From positions 124,001 to 188,000 of the forward strand of contig JADJTT010000008.1 in the NCBI GenBank assembly GCA_016711045.1: a stretch of DNA of 64,000 nucleotides, read 5' to 3'. Both the position numbers and the translations under genes were made by a program. This DNA is from Saprospirales bacterium (lineage in GTDB: Bacteria; Bacteroidota; Bacteroidia; Chitinophagales; Saprospiraceae). The first letter of the stretch is position 1. Each line of letters starts with the position of its first letter. Under the pieces are notes generated by a model. The model saw nothing but the letters and a program-made list of their open reading frames with translations, ran no database searches and was not told where the DNA came from. This document shows positions 41,473 through 50,598 of this stretch, piece after piece.

Positions 41473-43152
41473 ATGGATAGAAGAGCTACGCTTGCCCTGT
41501 TGTTAGGCCAAAAGAAAGCTACCCGGAAGGTGGCAAAAAAGTCGGCGAAAACCACCGCTGTACTCAATGGCCTGATACCCTACACCGGCCCCTGGGGCTT
41601 TGAACAAGCCGCCCACCTGATGCGGCGCACGACCATGGGACCCAATTATGCCCTGATCAAAGAGGCTGAAAACCTGGGACTCGACGCTACCGTGGCTAAC
41701 CTCTTGGCCGACTATCCTTTGCCTGATCCGCCATTGAACCCCAGTTTTCAAAACGACATCGATGTGCCGGTGGGGGAGACCTGGATTGAGGCGCCCTATT
41801 CCCTGACCGTCAACTACCTTAACTACCGGATTCAGTCGCTCTACTCCTGGGAAATTGGGATCATGCTCGCCGAGGGTATGTCCATCCGGGAAAAAATGAC
41901 GATCTTCTGGCACAACCACTTTGTGGTAGCCCTGGCAGCTGTGGGCGATCCCAAATTTATTTATCATTACATCAATACCTTGCGGGCCGGCGCCCTCGGC
42001 AATTTTCGACAATTGGTGAAGGATATCACCATCGATCCGGCCATGCTGCGCTACCTCAACGGCAGCCAGAATACCAAGGTCGCTCCCAATGAAAACTATG
42101 CCCGCGAACTGCTGGAACTTTTCACCATCGGAAAAGGGGAGCAGGTTGGTCCGGGCGACTACACGAACTATACCGAGCAGGATGTCACCGAGATCGCTAA
42201 AGTGCTTACCGGTTGGGTGGATACCGGGTATCTGACGAATGATCCCGGCACGCAGGTGGGGTCGGTTTTCTTACCCAACCGCCACGAAACCGCCAATAAA
42301 ACCTTGTCGTACCGGTTTAACAACACGGTCATTCCCAATGCCGGCGCGGACGAATACAAAAACCTGATCGATATCATTTTCCAGCAGGACGAAGTGGCAC
42401 GCTTTATTTGCCGAAAGTTGTATCGCTGGTTCGTCTATTATGTGATCGATGAGGTGGTGGAAACAGAGGTGATCGAGCCCATGGCTCAGGTGCTGATCGA
42501 CAATGACTACGAGGTCTACCCGGTATTGGAGGCCCTTTTCAAGAGCGAGCATTTCTTCGATATGTTGAATGTCGGCCCCATGATCAAAAATCCGGTCGAT
42601 TTTCTGATGACCTCCTCGAAGACACTGAACCTGGAAGTTCCTACCACCCTGGCCAATCAATACCGGGCCTGGTTGAAAATGGCGGAACCCCTGTTTGCCC
42701 TTCAAATGCAGATCTTTAATCCGCCCGATGTGGCAGGTTGGAAGGCTTATTACCAGGAACCACTTTTCTATCGCCAATGGATCAATTCGGTCACCCTGCC
42801 GTTCCGCATGGTGATCACCGATGCCCTGTCAACAGTAGGCTATCCAATCGGTGGAGGGGTGACGCTCAAGATCGACGTATTGGCGGTCGTAACGACTTTC
42901 AATGACCCTACCGATCCCAACCACCTGATCGAGGAATTCAGCAAGATCCTCTTTCCACAACCCATCACGGAGAATCAACAAACCTACCTCAAGGAAATTC
43001 TAATCCCGGGATTACCGGATTTCGAGTGGACGGTTGAATACAGCGACTATCTGGCCGATCCGACCAACCCGGTGTATTCGGGGCCCGTGGAGCTCAAGCT
43101 GCGCTTGTTGCTGAAGGCTATGATGAATATGCCTGAATTTTATTTGAGTTAA
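41473..43152 (+). CDS. DUF1800 family protein
   Basis: 559 residues from ATG 41473 (MDRRATLALLLG). The protein has the DUF1800 motifs in order: GFEQAAHLMRRTTMGPNYAL, MTIFWHNHFVVAL, LRAGALGNFRQLVKDITIDP, NENYARELLELFTIGKGEQ, DVTEIAKVLTGW and the late PPDVAGWKAYYQEP. The family is exported in many Bacteroidota and Planctomycetes, function unproven; it nearly always sits beside a DUF1501 gene, as here (20-nt gap). No signal peptide is evident, and the start MDRRATLALLLGQKKAT followed by basic residues resembles a Tat-type or unusual leader. No T9SS domain. Confidence 0.88.
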   Translation: MDRRATLALLLGQKKATRKVAKKSAKTTAVLNGLIPYTGPWGFEQAAHLMRRTTMGPNYALIKEAENLGLDATVANLLADYPLPDPPLNPSFQNDIDVPVGETWIEAPYSLTVNYLNYRIQSLYSWEIGIMLAEGMSIREKMTIFWHNHFVVALAAVGDPKFIYHYINTLRAGALGNFRQLVKDITIDPAMLRYLNGSQNTKVAPNENYARELLELFTIGKGEQVGPGDYTNYTEQDVTEIAKVLTGWVDTGYLTNDPGTQVGSVFLPNRHETANKTLSYRFNNTVIPNAGADEYKNLIDIIFQQDEVARFICRKLYRWFVYYVIDEVVETEVIEPMAQVLIDNDYEVYPVLEALFKSEHFFDMLNVGPMIKNPVDFLMTSSKTLNLEVPTTLANQYRAWLKMAEPLFALQMQIFNPPDVAGWKAYYQEPLFYRQWINSVTLPFRMVITDALSTVGYPIGGGVTLKIDVLAVVTTFNDPTDPNHLIEEFSKILFPQPITENQQTYLKEILIPGLPDFEWTVEYSDYLADPTNPVYSGPVELKLRLLLKAMMNMPEFYLS

Positions 43153-43172
43153 GTAGGTAAAAATTCAAAATC

Positions 43173-44732
43173 ATGAAACGCAGAGATTTCCTCAAAACCT
43201 CTACGGCTGTCAGCTTGCCGCTTTTGCTCAACGGGTTTGGCGTGCAGGCATTCGCCCGCAATAGCCTTTTTAACGCCTTCAACGGCAACAGCGACAAGGT
43301 GCTCGTGCTCATCCAACTCAATGGGGGAAACGACGGCCTGAACACGATACTACCTCTAGATCAATACAGTAAACTGGCCAACGCGCGGTCCAATATCCTT
43401 ATTCCGGAAAATCTGGCCCTCGATCTCACGCCGGCAACAGGCCTCCACCCTGTAATGACGGGCTTGAAAGGGGTGTACGACAATGGCCGTATGGCCATTG
43501 TCCAGGGGGTGGGGTATCCGAACCAAAACCGGTCTCACTTTCGGTCAACGGATATCTGGACATCGGGGTCCCCGGCAGAAGATGCCTGGAATACGGGTTG
43601 GTTGGGACGCTATTTCGACCTCGAGCATTCGGCCTTTCCCACGGGTTACCCCAATCCGGATTTTCCCGATCCGTTCGCCATCACGATCGGATCGCTGGTC
43701 ACGGCTACTTGTCAGGGGGTAGGAGCTAATTACAGCCTCGCGATCACGGATCCATTCAGTTTATTCCCCCTGGCTTCCGGCGGAGAAGATAGTGTACCGA
43801 ATACGCCCTACGGCGAGGAACTGACCTTCCTGCGGGAAACCATTTTGCAGACCAACCAGTATTCCGATACGATCACTGTTGCCGCCAACCTGGGCGCTAA
43901 CCTGGCCAATTATCCGGCCGACAATGCCCTGGCCCAGCAGTTGAAAAATGTGGCGCTACTAGTAGCAGGAGGGCTAAAAACCAAGATCTATGTGGCCAGC
44001 CTGGGCGGTTTCGACACCCATGCCAATCAGGTGCAAAACGGAAATCCTACGGTAGGCGAGCACGCACAATTGCTCAAAACCCTGTCCGATGCCGTGGCGG
44101 TTTTCCAGGAAGACCTGCAACTGCTTGGCATCGAGGAGCAAGTGATCACCATGACGTTTAGCGAGTTTGGTCGCCGAATCCAATCGAACGACAGCTTTGG
44201 CACCGACCACGGTTCGGCCGCACCTCTGATGGTATTTGGCTCCTGTATCAACGCCGGTATTCTGGGTGATAACCCCGAAATCCCGGATCCCGTCGGGGTC
44301 CAGGACGGCGTCGCCATGCAGTACGACTTCCGCAATATCTACGGCTCCGTATTGATTGATTGGTTTGAAGTGCCCGAAGACACGGTCAAGGAATTGCTGT
44401 TCGAAGATTTTCAATACATCCCTATTGTGCAGCCTTGCAATCCGTCCAGCACGCATAGCCTGGTCGTGCAGCCGCAGGAAGTAGACCTGTTCGTCTACCC
44501 GAACCCCTTCCGTTCGCAAGCGTCCATCCGGTTTACCTGCGGGCACGAACGCGTGCGCCTCAGTGTGTTCGACAGCCTGAGTTGCGAGCGGGAAGTGCTC
44601 TTCGATAAAACCCTGTCAGCTGGTACGCACGAGGTCTCCTTCGACGGTCGCCGCCTCGCCCCGGGCACGTATTACGTGCGGGTGCAACTGGAAGCGGGCA
44701 GGCAGAAGACGAGAGTATTGATAAAATCCTAA
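43173..44732 (+). CDS. DUF1501 family protein with T9SS sorting domain
   Basis: 519 residues. The N-terminus (MKRRDFLKTSTAVSLPLLLNG) has a twin-arginine signal. The DUF1501 domain (about 45-420) resembles sulfatase/alkaline-phosphatase-fold proteins: VLIQLNGGNDGLNTILPL, VGYPNQNRSHFRSTDIW, GGFDTHANQVQNG, MTFSEFGRRIQSN and GTDHGSAAPLMVFG, the last two being the family's best-kept motifs. The C-terminus is a T9SS domain (DLFVYPNPFRSQASIRF, LAPGTYYVRVQ). So it is folded before export to the periplasm and then moved to the surface, an uncommon Tat plus T9SS combination. It forms an operon with the DUF1800 gene. Confidence 0.88.
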   Translation: MKRRDFLKTSTAVSLPLLLNGFGVQAFARNSLFNAFNGNSDKVLVLIQLNGGNDGLNTILPLDQYSKLANARSNILIPENLALDLTPATGLHPVMTGLKGVYDNGRMAIVQGVGYPNQNRSHFRSTDIWTSGSPAEDAWNTGWLGRYFDLEHSAFPTGYPNPDFPDPFAITIGSLVTATCQGVGANYSLAITDPFSLFPLASGGEDSVPNTPYGEELTFLRETILQTNQYSDTITVAANLGANLANYPADNALAQQLKNVALLVAGGLKTKIYVASLGGFDTHANQVQNGNPTVGEHAQLLKTLSDAVAVFQEDLQLLGIEEQVITMTFSEFGRRIQSNDSFGTDHGSAAPLMVFGSCINAGILGDNPEIPDPVGVQDGVAMQYDFRNIYGSVLIDWFEVPEDTVKELLFEDFQYIPIVQPCNPSSTHSLVVQPQEVDLFVYPNPFRSQASIRFTCGHERVRLSVFDSLSCEREVLFDKTLSAGTHEVSFDGRRLAPGTYYVRVQLEAGRQKTRVLIKS

Positions 44733-44762
44733 CCCCCCGTACGCACAGCCGCCATTCCTGAC

Positions 44763-44801
44763 GGCTCCCATGCCAAATAGGGAGCCACCAGGTATGGTGG
44801 C
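44763..44801. terminator. Two adjacent hairpins between convergent genes
   Basis: GGCTCCC (44763-44769) pairs with GGGAGCC (44780-44786); overlapping it, GCCACC (44784-44789) pairs with GGTGGC (44796-44801). They fill the gap between the DUF1501 and kbl stops. The T tract is weak on both strands, so termination is inferred from location and stem strength. Confidence 0.45.
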
Positions 44802-45992
44802 TTACGAGATTACCCCCAATTCCTTCCCGACCTTGGTAAACGCCGCTACGGCTTTCTCCAAATGTTCCATCTCATGTCCGGCGGAAATCTGTACGCGGAT
44901 GCGGGCTTTTCCTTTGGGCACGACAGGGAAGAAAAAGCCGATCACGTAGATCCCTTCTTTGAGCAGGCGGCTGGCGAATTCCTGTGCCAATTTCGCATCG
45001 TACAGCATGATGGGCGTGATGGGGTGTTCGCCGGGAATGATATCAAAGCCGGCGGCTGTCATGGCTTTTCGGAAATATTGGGTGTTGCGCTCCAGCTTGT
45101 CGCGCAGGGCAGTGGATGCGCTGAGCAGGTCGATCACCTTGATAGAGGCCCCCACGATGGCCGGGGCTACTGTATTGGAGAACAGATACGGACGACTCCG
45201 CTGGCGCAGTATGTCGACGATCTCCTTGCGGGCAGCGGTAAAGCCGCCGGATGCACCACCCATCGCTTTCCCTAGGGTCCCGGTGATGATGTCCACACGG
45301 CCCATGACGTTGCGGTATTCATGGGTACCGCGACCGGTTTTTCCCAGAAATCCGGTGGCGTGGCATTCGTCGATCATGACCATGGCGTCATATTTATCAG
45401 CCAGGTCACAGATCTTGTCGAGCTGGGCGATGGTGCCGTCCATGGAAAAGGCGCCGTCGGTGGCGATGAGGCGACGCCGGGCGCCCTGAGCAGCTTTAAG
45501 CTGTTCCTCCAGGTCGTTCATGTCGTTGTGCTTGTAGCGATAGCGCTGGGCCTTGCACAGGCGAACCCCGTCGATGATGGAAGCATGGTTGAGCTCGTCG
45601 GAAATAATAGCGTCCTCTTCGCCGAGGAGGGGTTCGAATAAACCGCCATTGGCATCGAACGCTGCAGCGTAAAGGATAGAATCTTCGGTGCCCAGGAACT
45701 CGGCGATCTTGCGTTCCAGGGTCTTGTGAATATCCTGGGTGCCACAAATAAAGCGCACGGAAGAAAGGCCATACCCGTGGCTGCGGATCGTTTCGATCGC
45801 GGCTTCGATCACCTCCGGGTGAGAGGAGAGCCCAAGGTAATTGTTGGCGCAGAAATTGAGCACATGCCCCCCTTCCAGGGTGTCGATCTCGGCGCCCTGC
45901 GGAGTGGTGATGGTGCGTTCGGTTTTATAGAGACCTGCTTCTTTGATCTCCGCAAGTTCTTTCTGTAAGGATGGTTCGACGTTGGTATACAT
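44802..45992 (-). CDS. kbl: Glycine C-acetyltransferase (2-amino-3-ketobutyrate CoA ligase)
   Basis: 396 residues, the normal size for the family. PLP-dependent fold type I: FCANNYLGLSSHPEV, GYGLSSVRFICGTQDIHKTLE, the PLP-Lys in DIITGTLGKAMGGASGG, and MVMIDECHATGFLGKTGRG. It cleaves 2-amino-3-oxobutyrate with CoA into glycine and acetyl-CoA, the second step of threonine breakdown. The preceding gene on the same strand encodes threonine 3-dehydrogenase, giving the complete two-step path. Glycine-acetyltransferase and serine palmitoyltransferase family members look alike, but the context supports kbl. The 214-nt gap to tdh holds repeats. Confidence 0.9.
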   Translation of the reverse strand: MYTNVEPSLQKELAEIKEAGLYKTERTITTPQGAEIDTLEGGHVLNFCANNYLGLSSHPEVIEAAIETIRSHGYGLSSVRFICGTQDIHKTLERKIAEFLGTEDSILYAAAFDANGGLFEPLLGEEDAIISDELNHASIIDGVRLCKAQRYRYKHNDMNDLEEQLKAAQGARRRLIATDGAFSMDGTIAQLDKICDLADKYDAMVMIDECHATGFLGKTGRGTHEYRNVMGRVDIITGTLGKAMGGASGGFTAARKEIVDILRQRSRPYLFSNTVAPAIVGASIKVIDLLSASTALRDKLERNTQYFRKAMTAAGFDIIPGEHPITPIMLYDAKLAQEFASRLLKEGIYVIGFFFPVVPKGKARIRVQISAGHEMEHLEKAVAAFTKVGKELGVIS

Positions 45993-46001
45993 GATGGAAG
46001 A

Positions 46002-46036
46002 GTGTTTAATTTTCAGTGTTTAATTTTCAGTGTTTA
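46002..46036. repeat. Heptanucleotide repeat in the kbl leader region
   Basis: Two exact copies of GTGTTTAATTTTCA (14 nt, two heptamers) and a partial third, starting 10 nt upstream of the kbl start codon. With CAGT at every second heptamer it belongs to the same class as the arrays at 29029 and 40400. Confidence 0.65.
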
Positions 46037-46083
46037 GTTCCGGGGATTTTAGGGCTTGTGTATCAGACTACTATTAGTAACTG

Positions 46084-46209
46084 ATGTTACGCACCATTTT
46101 CGCACTCACCGCCCCTTATTGGGATTGTAGGGTGTCGTTAATGATTGATAGTTATCATTACATCAGTATTGATAGCTTCTGCATAACATCAATTAAAAAC
46201 TAAAAACTA
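46084..46209. repeat. Composite intergenic element downstream of tdh, copy 1
   Basis: Three blocks in order: TGATGTTACGCAC, then TGATA-GT-TATCA within ATTGATAGTTATCATT, then AAAAACTAAAAACTA that ends in the tdh stop codon. The same blocks, in the same order, occur downstream of the aminotransferase gene (52030-52112). Confidence 0.5.
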
Positions 46210-47163
46210 TCCCCCCGCAGTTTGATACTGCTCTGCCAAATGCACCAGCATATCCTCTGTCATACTTGGCAGATCGTATTTTGGCGCCCATCCCCAGTCG
46301 CGACGGGCATGCGAATCGTCGATACTTTGGGTCCATGAATCGGCGATCGCTTGCCGGAAATCGGGCTTATAGCTAACCTGAAAATCCGGCATATGCTTGC
46401 GGATCTCCAGGCTGATCTCGGCAGGGGTGAAGCTCATGGCGGAAAGATTATAGCTGGTCCGGATTTGGATTTTATCGGCCGGCGCGTCCATGAGTTCCAG
46501 GGTGCCGCGGATCGCATCCTCCATATAGAGCATAGGCAGGCGGGTGTCCTCTCTGAGGAAACACTCGTAGGGAAGATGCTGGATAGCCTTGTGGTAAATA
46601 TCCACCGCATAATCGGTAGTGCCGCCGCCTGGCAGCGATTGATATCCGATGATGCCGGGGTAACGCACCGAACGCACATCGAGTCCATAGCGGGTATAAA
46701 AATACTGGCTCCATAACTCCCCGGATACTTTGCTGACCCCATACACCGTAGTGGGTTCCATGACGGTGTACTGAGGGGTGTTGACCCGCGGGGTGGTGGG
46801 CCCGAAAACAGCGATAGAACTGGGATAAAACACCTTGGCAACCTTCTTTTCCCGCGCTACTTCCAGCACATTCAACAAGCCTTTCATATTGACATCCCAG
46901 GTCGGCAGCGGTGCTTGTTCCCCTTTTGCGGAGAGCACGGCTGCGAGGTGGTAGATCTGGGTGACATGGTGCTCGTCGACGAGTTCGGCGATACGTTGGG
47001 CATCCAACACATTGAGGAACTCAAAATGGCCTACATGGTGGTCGGGCTTTCGGATATCGGTGGGGATGACCTGGTCTTCGCCAAAACGCTGGCGCAGGGC
47101 TTCAGTTAATACGGAGCCGATCTGCCCATTTGCTCCGATAATCAGGATAGTGTCTTTGGTCAT
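46207..47163 (-). CDS. tdh: L-threonine 3-dehydrogenase, SDR type
   Basis: 318 residues of extended short-chain dehydrogenase. The NAD motif is IIGANGQIGSVLTEAL, the catalytic region has LSAKGEQAP and SIAVFGPTTPRVNTPQ, and YxxxK appears as TVYGVSKVSGE. The PGIIGYQSLPGGGTTDYAVDIY stretch is typical of SDR-type threonine dehydrogenases, as in other Bacteroidota and in Archaea, and differs from the zinc-dependent E. coli Tdh. It oxidises threonine at C3 to 2-amino-3-oxobutyrate, which Kbl then splits. The gene is upstream of kbl on the minus strand with a 214-nt gap. Related UDP-glucose epimerases are less likely because of this context. Confidence 0.88.
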   Translation of the reverse strand: MTKDTILIIGANGQIGSVLTEALRQRFGEDQVIPTDIRKPDHHVGHFEFLNVLDAQRIAELVDEHHVTQIYHLAAVLSAKGEQAPLPTWDVNMKGLLNVLEVAREKKVAKVFYPSSIAVFGPTTPRVNTPQYTVMEPTTVYGVSKVSGELWSQYFYTRYGLDVRSVRYPGIIGYQSLPGGGTTDYAVDIYHKAIQHLPYECFLREDTRLPMLYMEDAIRGTLELMDAPADKIQIRTSYNLSAMSFTPAEISLEIRKHMPDFQVSYKPDFRQAIADSWTQSIDDSHARRDWGWAPKYDLPSMTEDMLVHLAEQYQTAGG

Positions 47164-47239
47164 AATCAGGTTAGGTTGGCGGGTAAAACACGGCCCGAAA
47201 ATTACTAAAGCTCACCCAAAAAAGTGCTGGATTGGCCGT

Positions 47240-47701
47240 CTATTTCGGGAATGGAGGCAAGGAATCTAAAAAAGTATAGGATGACTGCGTATAATCGAGG
47301 GCGCAACAGTAGGTGGTCATGCCGTTGGTGACGGTCAGAAAGGGTACCTGCAAGGGCATATTGTACCGGGCTACCTGATCGAAAGTGGCCTGGGTAATAG
47401 GCACGGCCGGCGCCTTACATTCGATCAGCATCCACGGATCCATATCGGGGGAGTAGATCAGGACGTCGCAACGGCGGGTCATGGTATTGACCATCAGCAT
47501 CTTTTCGATGCCGATCCGGTTGGGGCTGTAACCCAATTCTTGCACGAGGTATAGCAGTAATAGCTGTCGGACATGTTCCTCCGGCAACAACACCAGCCAC
47601 CTTCGCCGGATAGGGTCAAATATCTGCCGGCGGTCTTCAAATGTCCGGGTTTGCAACCCCTGTTGCTTGTCCAACAAGGGGAGTTGGATGAGGTGTTCCA
47701 T
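47240..47701 (-). CDS. HsdR N-terminal-type nuclease-fold protein
   Basis: 153 residues matching the type I restriction HSDR_N_2 domain (PF13588): EEHVRQLLLLYLVQELGYSP, then RRCDVLIYSPDMDPWMLIECKAP, in which the Asp and the E-x-K of a PD-(D/E)xK nuclease core are recognisable. Single-domain proteins of this type are common in Bacteroidota, next to housekeeping genes and apart from any R-M system, and their substrate is unknown. No methylase or specificity gene is present here. Cytoplasmic. Confidence 0.82.
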   Translation of the reverse strand: MEHLIQLPLLDKQQGLQTRTFEDRRQIFDPIRRRWLVLLPEEHVRQLLLLYLVQELGYSPNRIGIEKMLMVNTMTRRCDVLIYSPDMDPWMLIECKAPAVPITQATFDQVARYNMPLQVPFLTVTNGMTTYCCALDYTQSSYTFLDSLPPFPK

Positions 47702-47738
47702 GTATGGCTCTGGGTGTGCAGGAAAATATGCCTATGGG

Positions 47739-48296
47739 TTAAATCATCGATATTAAAAAAAAGAATAGCACGATTGCCAGGGCTAGAATTATGGAAAGGG
47801 CAGCTGCGCCAATAGTAATCCATCCTAATATCTTGGCCAGGCTGGCTCTTTGATAGGCTCGATCGGAAATATAGCTGCCGCCTCGCCGCTTCACATCCTT
47901 GGCAAATTTTACCCCGATAATGGCTGGAATGATAGCCAGAAATGCCAAAATACCTATAAATGGCAGGCTAACAAGGCTTAAAAGGCCGCCACTTAAATAT
48001 CCAATAATTCCGATCAGCGATAGCGTAAAGGCCGTGTCGGCCTTTCTCTCCAAATCCTCTTCCTGGGCAGCCAACCTTTTCTTGATGGCTTTCTTGCCGA
48101 GTTTCCATCCAATTTTTTCTGTAAACGTAAGCTTCCTTCCAAGCATTTGTTCAAGGTCGGCTTTGGTGAGGTCATCGGCCTGCCGTGCTTCATTTTGAGC
48201 AGGAGGCCCAACCACAACCACTGCATGCGCGGGAGAGGAAAGCAAGCAGAAGATCATGAAAAAGAACAAGGTGGTAACGAATTTAAAGCTTCTCAT
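47739..48296 (-). CDS. Exported membrane protein, hypothetical
   Basis: 185 residues. A signal peptide (FVTTLFFFMIFCLLSSPAHA) is followed by a soluble region with LTKADLEQMLGRKLTFTEKIG and WKLGKKAIKKRL, a motif repeated in many Bacteroidota membrane proteins, and then three to four hydrophobic segments (LSLIGIIGYLSGGLLSLVSL; IGILAFLAIIPAIIGVKF; WITIGAAALSIILALAIVLFFFLI). No domain I can name. The N-terminal motif resembles bacterial DUF4190-type and CCC-motif proteins, without certainty. Lone gene with short flanking gaps. Confidence 0.7.
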   Translation of the reverse strand: MRSFKFVTTLFFFMIFCLLSSPAHAVVVVGPPAQNEARQADDLTKADLEQMLGRKLTFTEKIGWKLGKKAIKKRLAAQEEDLERKADTAFTLSLIGIIGYLSGGLLSLVSLPFIGILAFLAIIPAIIGVKFAKDVKRRGGSYISDRAYQRASLAKILGWITIGAAALSIILALAIVLFFFLISMI

Positions 48297-48325
48297 AATC
48301 GGGGTTTTAGTATTGAAAACAGTTA

Positions 48326-50488
48326 TTAATCTTTCTTATCCAACTCCGACAATCCTGCCAGATCCAACAAAAATGCAAAATCCATCGCCGTCTCCTTATA
48401 CCTTTGAAAACGCCCGGAAGCGCCGGAGTGCCCGGTTTCCATGTTGGTGTGGAGGAGAAGTGGGTTATGATCGGTCTTCATTTCGCGCAAGCGGGCTACC
48501 CATTTGGCAGGCTCCCAGTATTGCACCTGCGAGTCGTGGAGACCGGTGGTGACCAGCATCGCCGGGTATTCTTTCGCCTCGATGTTGTCATAGGGCGAGT
48601 AGGACTTGATATAGTCGTAGTAGGTCTTGTCGTTGGGATTGCCCCACTCGTCGTATTCGCCGGTGGTGAGGGGGATGCTCTCGTCGAGCATGGTGGTGAC
48701 CACATCCACAAAGGGTACGGCGGCGATCACGCCTTTCCACATACCCGGCTCGAGGTTGACGATCGCGCCCATCAACAACCCACCCGCGCTGCCACCCATG
48801 GCGTAGAGCTGGTCTTTGGCGCCGTATTTTTCTTCTACCAAAAACTTCCCACAGTCGATAAAGTCGGTGAAGGTATTCATCTTCTTGAGCAGCTTGCCGT
48901 CCTCATACCACTGCCGTCCCATCTCTTCCCCGCCGCGGATGTGGGCGATGGCGTACACGAAGCCCCGGTCGAGCAAACTCAGGCGGGCCGAGTTGAAGGC
49001 AGGATCCATGCTGTATCCGTAGGATCCATAGCCGTAGAGTAGGAGGGGGGCGGTCCCGTTCTTCTTGAATCCATTCCGGTACACCAGCGTGATGGGTACT
49101 TTTACGCCGTCGCGGGCTGTGGCGTAGAGCCGCTCCGTGTGGTAGTTGTGCTTGTCGAAATCACCCACCACTTCCTGCTCTTTGAGGAGGGTGAGTTCTT
49201 TGGTCTTCATGTTGTAATCGTAGATCGAGTTGGGCGTGGTAAGGGAGGTATAGCCGACCCGGATGAGATTGGTGTTAAATTCGTAGTTGCTGGTGGGGTA
49301 AACCATGTAAGCCTCCTCGCCAAAATCGACGTAGTGCTCCTCGCCAGTCCAGGGCTTGATACGCAAGCGTAGCAGGCCGTTCTGGCGCTCCTCCAGTACG
49401 AGGTAGTCATTGAACAATTCCATGCCTTCGAGCAACACGTCGTCGCGGTGGGCAATAACCTCCGTCCAGTTCTCCTTCCCGGTCTTTTGCTCCGGCGTCT
49501 TCATGAGGCGGAAGTTCTTGGCATTCCAGTTGGTGCGGATGTACCAGGAGTCGCCATAGTGATCTACGCTGTATTCGTGATCGCGCTCCCGGGGTTGGAT
49601 AACCTTAAATGCTCCGTCCGGATCATTGGCGTCGAGGTAGCGGAATTCGGTGGAAAGGGTCTGGTAGGAGGCGATGATGATATATTTTTTGGACTTGGTC
49701 TTCCCGACGCCGACGCCAAATGTTTCATCTGCTTCGTGATAGACCTCCACATCTGCCGATGCCGGGGTACCCAATTTGTGCTTGAAGATCTTGTAGGAGC
49801 GGAGCGAGGCGTCTTTCACCGAGTAAAAGACCGTCTGGTTGTCGTTGGTCCAAACCGCGCCCCCGTTGGTGTTGGGGATAATGTCTTCCAGAAAATCGCC
49901 GGTTTCCAGATTCTTGAAACGGAGGGAGTAAATCCGGCGGCTGAGGGTATCTTCGCCAAAGGCCAGGAGTTTATTGTCGGGACTGACGGAGGTGCCCCCT
50001 ACCTGATAGAACGAATAAGATTTGGCCAGTTCATTGACATCGAGCATGATCTCCTCTTCGGCTTCCAGGCTTCCTTTTTTGCGGGAATAAATGGGGTATT
50101 CCAGTCCTTCTTCATAGCGGGTGAAATAATAGTAGCCGTTGTCGAGGTAGGGTACCGACATATCCGTTTGCCGGATGCGGCCGATGATTTCCTCATAGAG
50201 TTTATCCTGAAACCCCTTGAGGTGGGACATCATTTCTTCCTGATAGGCGTTTTCTGCTTCCAGATAGGCGACCACCTCCGGGTCTTCGCGCTGGTTAAGC
50301 CAGTAATAGGGATCCTGGCGCGTATCTCCGTGGATGGTCAGTTCCTTGGATATCTGTTTGGCTTTAGGAGCTTCCAGGTCATTTCGTTGGTACATCATGG
50401 ATTCTTTATGGGTTGTTTCGGGCTGGCAGGCGCCTGCCAACAGGATGGTTGCGAGCCCGGAGGAGAAAAGAATGCTGCGAAGTAACAT
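48326..50488 (-). CDS. ptrB: Lipoprotein prolyl-oligopeptidase-family protease (S9A, oligopeptidase B type)
   Basis: 720 residues from ATG 50488; the signal ends in a lipobox (ILLAGAC), so the protein is a lipoprotein. An N-terminal beta-propeller (HGDTRQDPYYWLNQREDPEV at its start) and a C-terminal alpha/beta-hydrolase domain are clear: catalytic Ser in AMGGSAGGLLMGAIVNLEPG, the GYGSYGYSMDPAFNS and HIRGGEEMGRQWYEDG oxyanion region, the Asp in a TGLHDSQVQYWEP loop and His in ETGHSGASGRFQ. EEMG and YEDGK are oligopeptidase B motifs, so cleavage after basic residues is likely. It sits in the periplasm or on the outer membrane. A promoter lies at 50519-50549. Confidence 0.85.
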   Translation of the reverse strand: MLLRSILFSSGLATILLAGACQPETTHKESMMYQRNDLEAPKAKQISKELTIHGDTRQDPYYWLNQREDPEVVAYLEAENAYQEEMMSHLKGFQDKLYEEIIGRIRQTDMSVPYLDNGYYYFTRYEEGLEYPIYSRKKGSLEAEEEIMLDVNELAKSYSFYQVGGTSVSPDNKLLAFGEDTLSRRIYSLRFKNLETGDFLEDIIPNTNGGAVWTNDNQTVFYSVKDASLRSYKIFKHKLGTPASADVEVYHEADETFGVGVGKTKSKKYIIIASYQTLSTEFRYLDANDPDGAFKVIQPRERDHEYSVDHYGDSWYIRTNWNAKNFRLMKTPEQKTGKENWTEVIAHRDDVLLEGMELFNDYLVLEERQNGLLRLRIKPWTGEEHYVDFGEEAYMVYPTSNYEFNTNLIRVGYTSLTTPNSIYDYNMKTKELTLLKEQEVVGDFDKHNYHTERLYATARDGVKVPITLVYRNGFKKNGTAPLLLYGYGSYGYSMDPAFNSARLSLLDRGFVYAIAHIRGGEEMGRQWYEDGKLLKKMNTFTDFIDCGKFLVEEKYGAKDQLYAMGGSAGGLLMGAIVNLEPGMWKGVIAAVPFVDVVTTMLDESIPLTTGEYDEWGNPNDKTYYDYIKSYSPYDNIEAKEYPAMLVTTGLHDSQVQYWEPAKWVARLREMKTDHNPLLLHTNMETGHSGASGRFQRYKETAMDFAFLLDLAGLSELDKKD

Positions 50489-50518
50489 AACAATAGGTTT
50501 TTTCTGGTATAAAGGTCT

Positions 50519-50549
50519 CAAAATTTTTCTTACCTGCATATTCGTCAAA
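50519..50549 (-). promoter_or_regulatory. Candidate promoter of the oligopeptidase gene
   Basis: On the minus strand: TTTG (50549-50546), 19-nt spacer, AAATTTTG (50526-50519), one mismatch from TAnnTTTG, 30 nt before the ATG at 50488. Confidence 0.4.
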
Positions 50550-50598
50550 GAAAGAGATAGCCTGTATCTTCCCGGATTATTCCGACTGTCCACTACAA

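Noticed and set aside
47240..47701. A restriction-modification or defence system around the HsdR-like gene
   Set aside because: There is no methylase, specificity or helicase gene, and single-domain relatives are ordinary housekeeping neighbours in this phylum.
49448..50485. A 345-aa plus-strand open frame opposite the oligopeptidase
   Set aside because: The oligopeptidase has all catalytic motifs; this frame is its complement.
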